In this document: in pieces, positions 29,901 to 39,964 of the stretch
How positions within the stretch are numbered: position 1 is the stretch's first letter
How the letters are laid out: each line of letters starts with the position of its first letter
Assembly (NCBI GenBank): GCA_012861695.1
Contig: JAAOOA010000002.1
Span: 33,665,744 to 33,729,743, forward strand
Source: Trematomus loennbergii
Taxonomy: Eukaryota; Chordata; Actinopteri; Perciformes; Nototheniidae
DNA length: 64,000 bases
Direction: 5' to 3'
Program-made: the position numbers and the translations under genes
Notes under the pieces: generated by a model
Database searches by the model: none
Told to the model about the DNA's origin: nothing
What the model saw: only the letters and a program-made list of their open reading frames with translations

Positions 29901-32875
29901 TTCAAGTAAATGTGCCACCCTAGCCAGAGGAGAGACTCCAACAGGAAACAAAAATCTTGTCAAGTGGAGTTGCCGGAGATGTGTGATCCTGCATTTTGGT
30001 GTGAAGGATGATTCACATTTCACAGAATCAGGGCAGAGTGTGAAATGCAATAACAAACTGTAGCTGCTTTTCCTCAGTAGAGCAGTGCCGCCTGGCTGAG
30101 ATTTTCCATTTGAACAAGCGCTGCACATTTGATTTGTGTGCGTCTCACGCGGGGGATTAGAGTTCAAAGTGTCCACTTAAGTCTTCCCACTTTGCCAACC
30201 ACTGCACTTCGGGTAATTAAGCCCCCAGATCAACCAACACACACAGAGAAATTAACAATAACTGTGCTGATGAAGAGGATGCTTGCCATAACCTCAATTC
30301 CCACACGGGAGATTAGAGGGATGAATACCTGCTATGGCACACACTAGAAATACAGCAAACTCCCTCCGACAGCTGGATTGCACATCGCTCCTGCTCAAAG
30401 TTATGTGCGATGCTGTGATCCATCCATCTTTGACATGAACAAACTTGAAAAATAAACCTGTTTGCTAAAATAAACTCTCCAGGTGTGTTGCTTTGCATTT
30501 GTTTTGTGTATTCTACTGTGCATTCAAAAAAAGCAAACAATGATTGACAGGCACAGGTAGAAACGGCTAAGCATAGACACAGACTCATAGTTGTCAAAGT
30601 GAATGATAGCAAGCGCTCTGGAGACTTGTGAGTTTCAATAAAACAGTGAAAAAACTCAAGAATGCAAACAAATGAAAAAACAGGCTGTCCAGTAAACCTG
30701 TGGGTCACCCACATTACAGAAAGCAGCAGAGAAATGCTGCCACCTGGTGTTTACTTTTATGAAGTATGTTCAGAACAAAATGCAAATGCCCATTTTAATT
30801 CATGTTCCAAGAATTAATATCAAGACTTCTGCTGCTCACCTTCTTTTTATTTTGCTGCAGTAGCGGTGCTCGGATTTCAGAGCTTGGTGCTGACTGTGGT
30901 CCTTTGATTTGACCTGCATGGAAGATTTGACATTAGTATAAACCAGCAATAAAACTATGACCAATTGTGCATGACAGTAAATTAAACTCACTTACCACTG
31001 CTCCAAGACAAACATTAACTATTCAGTAATTAGCAGATATCATTATGAAACCTGTTTTGAAGGCTTACCATCATTGTAAGGAGTCGGGTCGCCAATTCTT
31101 CCTGCAACCTCTTCAGCAGGCTGGACGACTTCGATTTCCAAAATGATCACGACCCGTCTGTAACAAGAAAACATTGTAAGCTGCAGAAAATAGCAATGTT
31201 TTCATTTACCTCTGGAAGGTAATGACTAAATATGTCTAAAATATAGTCAACACAATTATACAGTCAGTGAGCAAATTCTTAATATGAAAACAAGACATGT
31301 TGAAAAACTGCATACCGTTTATCCTTCAGTATGTTGGTCACATGTCTCTTTAGAATGCAGACGCAGTTCGGGGCCAGTAAGTCGTCCTCGACCATGAAGT
31401 TCAGCTGCGTTGAGAGCATGAAGGCTGCAAAGGAGAAGAAAAGTGAGGAAAGAAAATCAGACTGCCAGACAAGGATCATTCAACTAAGGGAAATAACTGC
31501 TCCTTAAAACAGGCAGTCTTTAACCCCATCTGACATACAAAATGTAATGAAGCATTTCATTGGCAACCACACTCACATTTTAAACAGAAAACATTTATTA
31601 AGGAGATCGTAGATCTTAAAAGATGGTTATATGTCTGAATATTGGCAACCACACTACCATATTTTCCTAAACAATTATTAGAGAAAAACAATTTTTATTT
31701 TTTTATTTCTATACTTTATTCCACCTTTTAAATATTTTAATGCGTGATCACATTGCTGCTGTAACACTATCATTTCCCAATTTGGGATCAATAAAGTATC
31801 CATCTATCTATCCATTATTCAGTCACAACTAAAAACTAAAAGATTCACAATGTCCGGTAAGGATCTAAATCTGCTTATTTGTATTAATGTGATAGGAAAT
31901 ATGTACTCTAACATGCATACAAAAAACAGGAAAACAAAAACCTAACTTACAGGATAGTGTGTGCACGCCATCACTCATCATCACCCGATAGCGAGCTGGA
32001 CCACTTCCTCCATCAATCTTGCGAATGTTCTGAAAGGGGATATACAAGTAAAACCATTCAATATGAAATACAGAATGGCACAATAAGACGAAAAATATTT
32101 TTGGGGGAAGGCAAACCAAAATATAAAAATCTATTCAATGTGGAGGACTCTCAAAAGATAAATTAAGAGAATTCATTCATCTGGAGCAGAGAAAATCATC
32201 TTGTCCTGAACGGAACAAGGATTACAGAAATAATCATCGAGTTCAGAACAAAACAATATATAAAAGCATCTATCCTTAACTACAGCCAACCAATTAAAAT
32301 AACACACTCCTCTAAGTTCCTTGGTAACACATAGCAATAACCTTAAATGGGACATCATGTCAGGTAGAGTCAATTTAACAGCCAGAAATCCTGAGCATCC
32401 ACAATTTATGAAATGGAGGAGGAGATAATGGGGGTTAGTGCGAGTGGTGTCAATCTTATTGATTATTAGTTACCAAATGCCGCAACAAATTAATTCTGCA
32501 GTCTTATGCAGTGTGTAAACTGTAACGTTGAGAAAACATTCAATAATAACATATTGTGTTACTCACCACCAACTGAAGCACAGCATCGTTGCTACCTTTG
32601 CTATTGGACAGAGCCTGAAAAAAAACAAAAAGTGAATTAACACAAACTGCGTCAGCTTAGCCATCTGTTGTCGAGTTTGAAGGATAACAACATGTCTAAT
32701 GTTGCATTAAGCTAACTGACGTTGGTTAAATTACAACATTAGCTCGTAATGGAAACAACTGAACAAAGACTGCAATTATAACTGCACAAAATCATCTTTA
32801 ACATTTTTCAGCATTGTTCCGTTTTGAAAATGAGATAAACCTTACCTCTATGGCACCCTCTGAGAGCTTCGTCAT
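8952..32875 (-). CDS. rpa1: Replication protein A 70 kDa subunit (RPA1), 17 coding exons
   Basis: Large subunit of the nuclear RPA heterotrimer, which coats single-stranded DNA in replication, repair and checkpoint signalling. Coding exons in transcript order: 32846-32875, 32567-32614, 31951-32029, 31316-31424, 31069-31157, 30840-30913, 29601-29715, 29161-29263, 28977-29045, 27995-28187, 25159-25295, 23630-23778, 16221-16347, 13447-13623, 12238-12345, 11861-11947, 8952-9056, all with AG/GT edges. About 599 residues (human 616). It begins [10 protein letters not shown]; the N-terminal OB fold holds [18 protein letters not shown]; a linker rich in Pro, Ser and Lys follows. DBD-A carries [20 protein letters not shown] the FGGRSLS stretch. 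DBD-C has the zinc ribbon C-x4-C-x13-C-x2-C in exon 13447-13623. It ends RKLAAQ then TAG. One oddity: the junction of exons 6 and 7 is one base short of frame (see findings). Family assignment is certain; the exon 6/7 edge is not. Confidence 0.96.
10004..10072. repeat. G18 run inside a short inverted repeat
   Basis: CTGGGAGCCAA near 10003-10013 and TTGGCTCCCAG at 10062-10072 form an 11-base stem. The loop includes 18 consecutive G (10033-10050). It lies in the last RPA1 intron. Confidence 0.7.
12466..12795. mobile_element. MITE flanked by TTAA, RPA1 intron
   Basis: Terminal inverted repeats CCAGTTAAGCCCC and GGGGCTTAACTGG are bordered on both sides by TTAA (12462-12465 and 12796-12799). 330 bases with no coding capacity. 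TTAA duplication is the hallmark of piggyBac-type insertion, so this is probably a non-autonomous piggyBac-like element. Confidence 0.75.
13447..13623 (-). other. rpa1: RPA1 exon with the DBD-C zinc ribbon
   Basis: This 59-codon exon, phase 0 at both ends, holds the four zinc ligands of DBD-C: CPSQDC (C-x4-C), then 13 residues to CEKC (C-x2-C). In the known family this ribbon is needed for trimer assembly and DNA binding. All four cysteines are present, so the protein is not a degenerate copy. Confidence 0.95.
16750..17015. repeat. Degenerate fish repeat ending ATCGCCCAGCCCTA-like
   Basis: AT-rich block with internal ATATCG/CGATAT-type steps. It ends in TATCGCCCAGCCCTA, a terminus I know from abundant fish repeats that begin TAGGGCTGGGCGATA. 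The other end is not clear. It lies in the intron between RPA1 exons 23630-23778 and 16221-16347. Confidence 0.45.
18970..19690. repeat. Inverted duplication, arms 18970-19130 and 19515-19690
   Basis: The left arm contains GCTCCCCCGG, then CATCAATCTGGTGCACTTTG, then CACCCATATGAAACAGAACT. The right arm has the same three blocks in the same order on the opposite strand. The arms are diverged by small substitutions and indels, with about 385 bases between them. They are two head-to-head copies of one repeat inside the hAT-like element. Confidence 0.8.
20034..20130. repeat. 13-base minisatellite, unit CGTCACCTCACCT
   Basis: About seven units of CGTCACCTCACCT with some shortened or altered units, ending in a C8 run next to the right end of the hAT-like element. 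Confidence 0.85.
23938..24292. repeat. Fish repeat plus LINE-like tail
   Basis: The block starting AGCTCATGCTAACATGCTGA with several GCTAAC steps matches a very common fish repeat type by memory. At 24238-24292 CCCCACCGGGATCCATAAAG followed by TTATCTTATCTT resembles a LINE 3' tail. It lies in the RPA1 intron 23779-25158. Confidence 0.4.
26535..27407. repeat. Inverted 31-base arms bounding a repeat with internal direct copies
   Basis: Arms at 26535-26565 and 27377-27407 share CGACTGATTTCGATAGAGC on opposite strands, with four mismatches in 31. Between them a block of about 95 bases occurs twice in direct orientation (26987-27085 and 27213-27305), both holding TTCTGAAAGCCAAGACTTTG. Also a short TG run at 26847-26865. 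It lies in the RPA1 intron 25296-27994. The element type is unknown to me. Confidence 0.6.
31745..31815 (+). repeat. LINE-type 3' tail with ATCT microsatellite
   Basis: CCCAATTTGGGATCAATAAA followed by GTATCCATCTATCTATCC is the typical 3' end of a fish non-LTR retroelement; family not assigned. It lies in the RPA1 intron 31425-31950. Confidence 0.55.
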
Positions 32876-32959
32876 GTCTGTGAGTAGGTAATATGGATAC
32901 GAAGAGAAAATGTACTTAAATGTTTGCTCCAACTCTATGCTTCCACCGCTGACAACTTG

Positions 32960-33160
32960 GTGAATTGTGATGGTGGCGCCAACAGCTTGGACAAACGCGC
33001 GAAGCTGCAGCAGTTTCCGCTTCCGTTCACAGATCTGACGTCAGTTTGCATTCTGTCAGCAGCGTCAATCCATCGGCATGAAAACACTGTAAAACTGACC
33101 GGAGACCAGCTGTGAAAGTTAGCGCCAAACATAACGTGACGTCAGGTGCTTTATATGATG
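32960..33160 (-). promoter_or_regulatory. RPA1 promoter with two CRE palindromes and an E2F motif
   Basis: Upstream of the RPA1 ATG (32875) there are two perfect TGACGTCA palindromes, at 33036-33043 and 33137-33144. A GCGCCAAA (E2F consensus TTTGGCGC on the gene strand) lies at 33122-33129, and a weaker E2F-like GCGCCAAC at 32976-32983. A TATAAAGC-like stretch on the gene strand lies near 33148-33155. Motif presence is seen directly. Their use is inferred, but E2F control would fit a gene needed in S phase. The start site is not visible; the motifs suggest transcription starts somewhere between 32980 and 33125. Confidence 0.55.
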
Positions 33161-33811
33161 CGTTCACAGCCAGAGCAAAATGGGACACTTCAGACTCGAC
33201 CATAACTCATATTCTAGAGAGGATCTAAAGTTCACACCCTAAATATGATTTATCATTTTTAATATTGTATACAAAACCTTTTTAATTTTTCTTAGGATTT
33301 AACGTAAAAATTATTGGGTGTGTAAAAAGGTATTTTACAAAAATAATGAGTGATTGCAACTCCCACCTTTTTATTGCAGTCAATCCATAACGCATCATGG
33401 AATCAACAAGAATGGTAAAATAACAACAGGCCTTCATAAACACGCTTCTGTTTCATCATTTCCCAGTTTTGTCAATATATTAGTTTAACTTTAGATTAAA
33501 AATAACTTTTAAGAATGATGTGATTAAAATAAATTATATTTCTCAGCCCATTAGATGACATCTTTAAAAATGCAATTACATACACAATGATGCAGTAATG
33601 CTGTGACATTGGCATTGCATTTGGATCTAAATGTTTACTCAAGCAATTAAAACAAGCTGAGGAGATATTTTACTGTGGTGTTTAACCATTTATTTTATCT
33701 AATTATAATTGTAAGTGTTGCTTGACCAGGACATGTAATCTAATGTAGCAAGAATGTCATTTTTGTAAAGAAACATTTGGTTTTACATGAGATACTGGGC
33801 TTCTTAGTGTG
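33161..33811. other. Gap between serpinf2 and RPA1
   Basis: AT-rich sequence without a convincing reading frame or splice-flanked exon. In human, SERPINF1 and SMYD4 lie between these genes; neither is detectable here. Confidence 0.7.
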
Positions 33812-33817
33812 TTTATT
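33812..33817 (-). terminator. serpinf2 polyadenylation signal
   Basis: TTTATT on the plus strand reads AATAAA on the gene strand, 142 bases past the stop at 33959. It leaves about 0.7 kb between the end of serpinf2 and the RPA1 promoter motifs. Confidence 0.6.
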
Positions 33818-33958
33818 GTACAAGAAACAAAGACACACATAAACAATATGTTTCCACACACATTTCAATCCAGATAAGTGATATTGTGTATTTACTCTGT
33901 ACAATTATAGAGATCTTGTTCTGGGTTTTCTCTGGTACAGCAGTGCAGGTATTAGTCC

Positions 33959-36685
33959 CTACTTAGGTGGGCCTCCGAATGAGGCAACCTGATTCTTATC
34001 AATTGGGAATCCCACTTTATCTTTGCTTGCTGATTCTCCTCTCTGAAAGATAGGAGCTCCAGGATTTGGGTTGTTAATGACCCCCATGAAAATTGGCACT
34101 TCTGTCAGATTATCTATAAGTGCAAAGAAGAAAGGTTGGCTGAGGTGGAAAACAGGGTTTGATGCTCGTGAGATCACCACCGTTGTGGCCGCGGCTGCCT
34201 CTGCACCCTCCTCATTTATCTCAAAGCTGGACTTATGCATCACACTGGAAACCAGCAGGGGGCCGTCTGCAATTCCGGCCAAATTGGGACTGGAAAACAT
34301 GTCTCCAAGGCCTAACACAGATCAGAGAAAACATGGTCAATTAAAAAATGTGTTTGATACATAACAGTTTGTTTTTGTGTGCTGAATATCATCACTTAAA
34401 GGTGGGGTAGGTAATGTTGGACAAACCAGCTCGAGATCGCTAGAATTTGAAAATACACAGCCGGAAAAAATCTGCCACTTCCTTACAGAGCCCCTCCTCC
34501 AACACACACGCACGCGCACATGATCAATGAGGGCACGAGATAAGTTTGTGCACAGATGGAAGGCTGACAGGCAGGTAGGCCATCCAGTTATTTTAGCCGG
34601 GCCGGCTAAAATGATTGGTCGTGCTTTTTACAGTATTACGGCTTCCACAGATGACATTTTGTTATGGATTTTTTGTCAAAGCACTTAAGATATTCATTGC
34701 TATCGGGATGTTAAGAGCATTCCATGGAATATAACAAAAAGTGTATCTCGAGCCGGTTTCTCAAACTTACCTACCCACCTTTAAACATTGTCCATGGGAT
34801 ATAGTGAAGTCTTACCCAATTTGGTAAACACATCTTTTAGGTCTTGAGCATACTCCAGTTTGAATTTGGGGACTTTAACTAGAACAGCCCTTGCCTTGGG
34901 CAGGCGACTATACAGGTCAGAGATATTCAGCTTTGCGATTAGTGAAGACACATTCAACTGCCCGGACATGGGCATAACCACCAGCAAACTCATTGACTTC
35001 CGGAATGGGAAACTCGCCACCTGCACAGAAAGATAGAATTGTGTTGTAGAAAACTTGGTTTCTGTCATAGATTCATCATTATTTCCACATAAGACTGAGG
35101 CAAGTGTTATTGATTAAACTGTAATTTACCTGGGCCTCCAATTCATTATCAATAAATAAACTCAAGGGATGTTTGGCGTCTTCCATCACTTCAACATCAA
35201 CCATGTTCTTATCGTCAAGGTAGAACACACCTCTGGAGGTAAAGCGTGGGTCAAATCGAGCCATCCACTCTCCTGTGAGGAACATGGGTCTTACATTTAT
35301 TCAGCAATATAAAACAAACTAAAGTAGCTGCATTTATCAGCAAATCAGCATCCATGATTTTTAGAAAGAGGCTCATTTTGTTGACAATGACATTTTACCT
35401 TTGAAATGGACAGCATTTATTAGCATGAGGAGCACGTTGGGTGGCAAAGCAGGCAGGAAGTCAGTCATCTTTCCGTTCGTTGCATTCTCTACCCAGCCGT
35501 TTATCTGGTCCAGGCTCTCCAACACTGCTGGCTCTGAGGCATATAACCGCTGGGATTCATGGACAAATTCCTGCTTTGGCTCAAACCCTAAAACACATAA
35601 CACACACTCTCTCAGGCTGTATTTCTCTTCAGTCGTCTCATAAGGGTCAGCACCAATAGGTTACAATAGAAATATTAAGAAAAGGAACATTCTGCAAGTT
35701 TAGTCTGAGCTTTTAATATGGTATTTCTAGAAAGTTACCTTGGCGCAGGAAGATACGTGTGGCAATTCGCAGGTCACTGTCTCTGAGATATGCCAAGACA
35801 TTATAAAGAGACTGGTGGTAGCAGGGGAGAGTGTGTTCATGGAGATGGTGCATCAGCAGCTCCTCTGTCTCATTTACTGCGCCTGCAGAAGAGGTGCAAT
35901 AATTGGATGATAAAATAATCCCCAGTGGGATATAAACCTGGGCAAGTTGCTGACACAATTCATAAAATATTGTAATTGGTTATATGTAGGGAAGAAGCTG
36001 TTTGGGTACAATGTGTCATGTAAAAGCTGCAGCAGGACATGCCTACCTAAAGCCAGTTGGGAGAGCGCTAATGATATGCTCAAAGGACTTATGATGACAT
36101 TTGGCTGCTCTGGCGTTGTCTCCAGGTTCTGCAGCAGCTGCACACCCAGTTTCTGCATGGCTGCGGCAATGGCCTCCTTGGACTCTGGGCTTCGGCCAAT
36201 AGACAGGCAATTTTCTTCTTCTTCCTCTGATGAGCTTCCATTGGAAATACTAGGTATGGTTGTTGCAGTTACATTCTCTTCTGTGCTATTTGCTGTTTCT
36301 GGTTGGGCTGTAGTTTCATTTTCTACCGTCTAAAAGCAGCAGTAGAAGAACATGTTAAGTTCAAGGAAAATGTAAATGGTATGACACAACAAGCACAATG
36401 GGAGAAAAAAACCATCTTAACTGATTAGCATCTTACCTCTATGGGGTGGCTAGGCATCAAAGGAATGAGAGGCACCAGAGGGATTGAGTCATTTTCTGCT
36501 ACCTCGGCTTTCTGATAAAAAAAACAAGATACTATAAGACAACAGTGTATACATGCTTTGTATAATCAGCATTCATTTTAATCATGCAGCATTATCTTGA
36601 TATTGATTTATGAGTTATGTCAGTGCTTTACAGTGACTCCTTGGCTGCAGAGACAGATCAACAGGAGTGTCAGATGAAGGTCCAT
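33959..36685 (-). CDS. serpinf2: Alpha-2-antiplasmin (serpin clade F member 2), 8 coding exons
   Basis: Secreted plasma serpin that inhibits plasmin. Coding exons in order: 36632-36685, 36437-36511, 36047-36329, 35739-35882, 35399-35587, 35130-35272, 34816-35020, 33959-34311; the frame is continuous for 481 residues (human 491). A signal peptide begins MDLHLTLLLICLCSQG. A low-complexity segment with an acidic run (SSSEEEEENC) precedes the serpin core, which starts near PNVIISPLSISLALSQLALG. The hinge is EEGAEAAAAT (residues 398-407), followed by ISRAS, giving a putative P1 Arg413. After the core end, NPNPGAP leads into a 30-odd-residue extension ending GGPPK, like the C-terminal plasmin-binding tail that marks alpha-2-antiplasmin among serpins. 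The tail and the Arg reactive site argue for SERPINF2 over SERPINF1. Whether it is the only fish copy cannot be told. Confidence 0.95.
34400..34780. mobile_element. MITE flanked by TTAA filling the last serpinf2 intron
   Basis: Ends AGGTGGGGTAGGTAA and TTACCTACCCACCT, with further inward matches (CTCGAGA / TCTCGAG), flanked by TTAA at 34396-34399 and 34781-34784. 381 bases, non-coding. It makes up three quarters of the intron 34312-34815. Confidence 0.8.
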
Positions 36686-37530
36686 GTCCTTACTATGTAA
36701 CTGTGAAAGAGAGACATTATGTTAACAACCATACCGCTTGTGTTCAAAATTCTTCAAAATTCTTCACTTTTTGGTCATTGGTTCTTAGCTGTATTGTTTG
36801 TAGGTCTCAAACATTTCACTCTACTTAGTTGCTCTTTCTTGTATAGGAACACAGTTTTCAGCAGTTATCAAGGCTTTTCGAACCATTATATGAAAACATT
36901 TTGTTTTGTTTTGTGAAATTCCACTTGTCAGGCAAGATATACCTCTGAGTGTATTTGCATTGTGGTGCCTATAATCGTTATTTAAAAGAAATTAAATTTC
37001 TACATTTTTTTTAAATAAAAATAATTTAAAAGTCAAAACTATTGTTTTAATGCTCTTCGTATCCAGTCACAATTTATTTCAGTGGATTATACTCTACCTT
37101 TTTTGTAGATTTAAACTTAAAATATTACGTTTACAGCCTTATATTCAGAAAGTATTGCTTGTTCCTCTTTTTATCCAGAGACGCACAGTACTTGAATTAC
37201 ATTGTTTCTTCCTTTAACTATAATTCTCAATGTACATCTGTCAACATATCTCCTAATAACATTTAAAAATCATAATAATTAACTGGTGTAGCACAACAGC
37301 CCCCCTTTACAGACCTTACACAAACATGAAAAACCCATGAATGTCTGACAAATAATAATGTTCCACTAAGTTTTGAAATGTACAATAGAATCCCAGTATG
37401 TTTGTTTAAATAAATACGGTCTTACCTTAAATTAGAAATAAAACTTCCAGCCTTGTCCAAAAAAGGAGCGACTAAGTGAGTGCGAATGGCAGAATTCCTG
37501 AGAGAAAAAGATTGGCGCTTGCTCAGCAAC
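36686..37530 (-). other. serpinf2 5' UTR and probable non-coding first exon
   Basis: Just before the ATG, an acceptor (AG ending at 36701) leaves 15 bases of leader, 36686-36700. Farther upstream a clean donor at 37420-37425 (GTAAGA on the gene strand) could end a non-coding exon covering about 37426-37500. At 37532-37544 the gene-side GTTAAACATCAAC matches the HNF1 consensus GTTAATNATTAAC at 11 of 13 places if read on the plus strand. That would suit a liver gene but is a weak motif match. No coding potential was seen in the intron 36702-37419. Confidence 0.4.
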
Positions 37531-39222
37531 AGTTAAACATCAACTTACATTGATTACTCGTTTAAGCCACTACTTGTTTGTAAATGTAGCTACTGACTCA
37601 TCCAGGGTTGAATAAGGAAGACTGAAGATGCTTAGCTATTTTGCATGTCAATGGGCAGGATATAATGTCATGACACAACTAAATCTTTGACGGAAAACAT
37701 GACAGATTAATTGCGAAAGTGTGGACAATCTAACACTGTGTGGGCAAACAAATACAGCTTGCCGTCACAAGAGTTGTCATGTGATGACCCAGGCACACTT
37801 TGTTATTTGAACAAATTCGTAGAAAAGATGTGATTGCATTTTACTAGGGAAGACTGGGGCTATATGTTGTGACTGACAATAACTTGATAGGGAAGGATTT
37901 GATTAAAGCAACATAAAATGAAACATATATTTCTGAGAATTTCGTAGTTTTTTTCCAAGTGATATCTTTTAGATCACATGACAGCCATCTGCAAACACAA
38001 GAGGGGACTTTGTCCAATCTGAGCTCTAAAGTGACACAGCCAGGATCGGTAAGCAAGGCTGGGAGTCATGATGAATCCAGGTGAATCACACAGAACTTGA
38101 ACACCAAAATAAACATGGAAGCAATTTTTTATTAATCCAGTTAATAAGCGTTTTCAAGGACTTTTCTTAAATGTTCATCGTGGTTGTGGAACAATTGTAA
38201 CCAATTATCAATGTGCAACTACACATTTTCTTTTCTTTTCAAAACAAAGTTTATCGTTTTGTGAATGTTGAGCTTTGACTCCAGGTTTACAAAAAGGCCG
38301 CCAAAAATCTCAAATGGTGTAGTACATTTGTACTTGGCAAATAATTAGAAAAGTAGGCAAAGTTGTATTATACCATGACAGTGATATAAGAAGAGTGCTG
38401 TGATGGTTGAATCCTAATGTGCGTTGAAATGTTGTGTTCCGTGTTTTGTGGAAATTGGGAAAATATCAGAAACAAAAATCTACTTTGTATTATGTATTAA
38501 TTTGCACGCGATAAGGAGCCAGAGAAACCACATTTTTTTATTGATTTCTAACTCTTTTTTCATATATAGTCATAAGCAGTTATATAAACGTTATAATACA
38601 AAACTGTTTATCTTGGCATTGACTGTTCCTATGTTAGCATTTGTATTTAGAAATTAGAAAGCAGTGAGTCCAACAGCACATTCCAGTGGCCCCTGCTCTG
38701 ATAAACCCCAGGTGTAATGTTGCTACAATTTCAGACTGCTAGATAAAAATCCCTAAACAAGGTTTAAAAAAAATCCCAAAGCAACTTCAAGTAATTTATT
38801 AGTGGATAAAAACATTCATTCTTTAAAATCTGAGTGCGAATCTAAATGTTACAATTCAGGCCATACTTGTGCAGTAGAAGAAAGGCTGTGCATCAGTAAA
38901 TGACTTTAGTATGTGACGTCAATTGAAGTGTCACCCCGCACCTAAACTTTCATATAAAACAGAGTGTGGACTTTTATTGTTCATGATGTATACACAAATT
39001 ACTCTGGAACAACTCTTAAGAAACACTGAGCAATGCTAACACAAACAAAGATTTGATCTACAAATACTGCATAGTTTAATCAGTGCATTTGGACACACGT
39101 TTTCTAACATCGAGGGAAATGAAAGTTGAGGTCAATGTTTTTTGGTGTTGTTATGCATCTATTTGGAAAGTGTAAACACTACGTAAGAACCATGTTTGGT
39201 TCCACCTTCCTGAGCACATCTT
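37531..39222. other. Gap between WDR81 and serpinf2
   Basis: AT-rich, with no gene or clear exon seen. A full CRE-like TGACGTCA occurs near 38916 without an obvious promoter. The right part may belong to the WDR81 3' UTR, since a possible hexamer lies at 38973-38978. Confidence 0.5.
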
Positions 39223-39228
39223 TTTATT
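39223..39228 (-). terminator. Possible WDR81 polyadenylation signal
   Basis: AATAAA on the gene strand 409 bases beyond the stop. It lies just past a T24 run (39316-39339, A24 on the gene strand). Another candidate hexamer is at 38973-38978, so the true site is uncertain. Confidence 0.35.
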
Positions 39229-39315
39229 CATTCTTTTGATCAGAATAACTGACTGTATCAAAAGAATAAATGACCTTATTAAGATAAGAATAACCCATTA
39301 TATCTTATCTAGCGC

Positions 39316-39339
39316 TTTTTTTTTTTTTTTTTTTTTTTT
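39316..39339. repeat. T24 homopolymer
   Basis: Twenty-four consecutive T on the plus strand, in the presumed WDR81 3' region. Confidence 0.9.
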
Positions 39340-39636
39340 AATACCATGGGATTAACTGTACATGAAGAATGTTAAATGCGTAGCACACATTTCTTGCTCC
39401 TCAAATTCTGTGCCATCAGCCACACAGGCAGGATTCGGAGACATGAAGCTCATACAATTTCTTTACTTGTGCTGCTCCATCTTAAAAAGCAATTTAGAGA
39501 AAATACCCTACTGGATTCAATTGACCTTAAGAACAGGAGAGGGGACAGAGGAAGCCAAGACACCTGGTGCCTAGGGGAATAAGACACTTTTAAAGTCAGC
39601 GGTAAGAGTTTTTAGTTTAACTGGGATTGATTTCCC

Positions 39637-39964
39637 CTAAGCTAGCAGCCGTATGGCCCCGTTCTCAGAGCCCAGCAGCAGGAGCCTCTTGGTGGGCAGG
39701 ACGGCCAGGCTGGTCAGAGTGCCGCGGAAGTTCTCTGTGCTCAGCTTTGTGCTGCTAACAGGGCTCAAGGAGATATCTGCCATGGAGTACACCCCAATCT
39801 TGTTGGACACTGTTCCGGTCACAATCTCTGAACCGTACAGGTCAAAGGCGTGGATGGGGTCAGACTGAGATTTGTACTGGCGAAGAGGCTTGTGCTCCAG
39901 ATCTTTCCACACAGCGAGTGGTCTGGTCGGTGGAGGAGCTGATGACCAAGTTTCCATCTGAAGC
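39637..39964 (-). other. wdr81: WDR81 last exon, one base too long
   Basis: Begins [15 protein letters not shown] at phase 0, then at about 39919 one surplus base separates it from [12 protein letters not shown] in another frame, which then runs cleanly to the stop at 39637-39639. The length is 328, one more than a multiple of three. The conserved tail ([20 protein letters not shown], later IRLLA) confirms it as the end of WDR81. Confidence 0.85.

Noticed and set aside
29716..30839. Search for a missing RPA1 exon in this intron
   Set aside because: Several splice-flanked segments of suitable length (for example 30700-30745) contain in-frame stops and no RPA1-like residues, so I kept a one-base conflict instead of inventing an exon.
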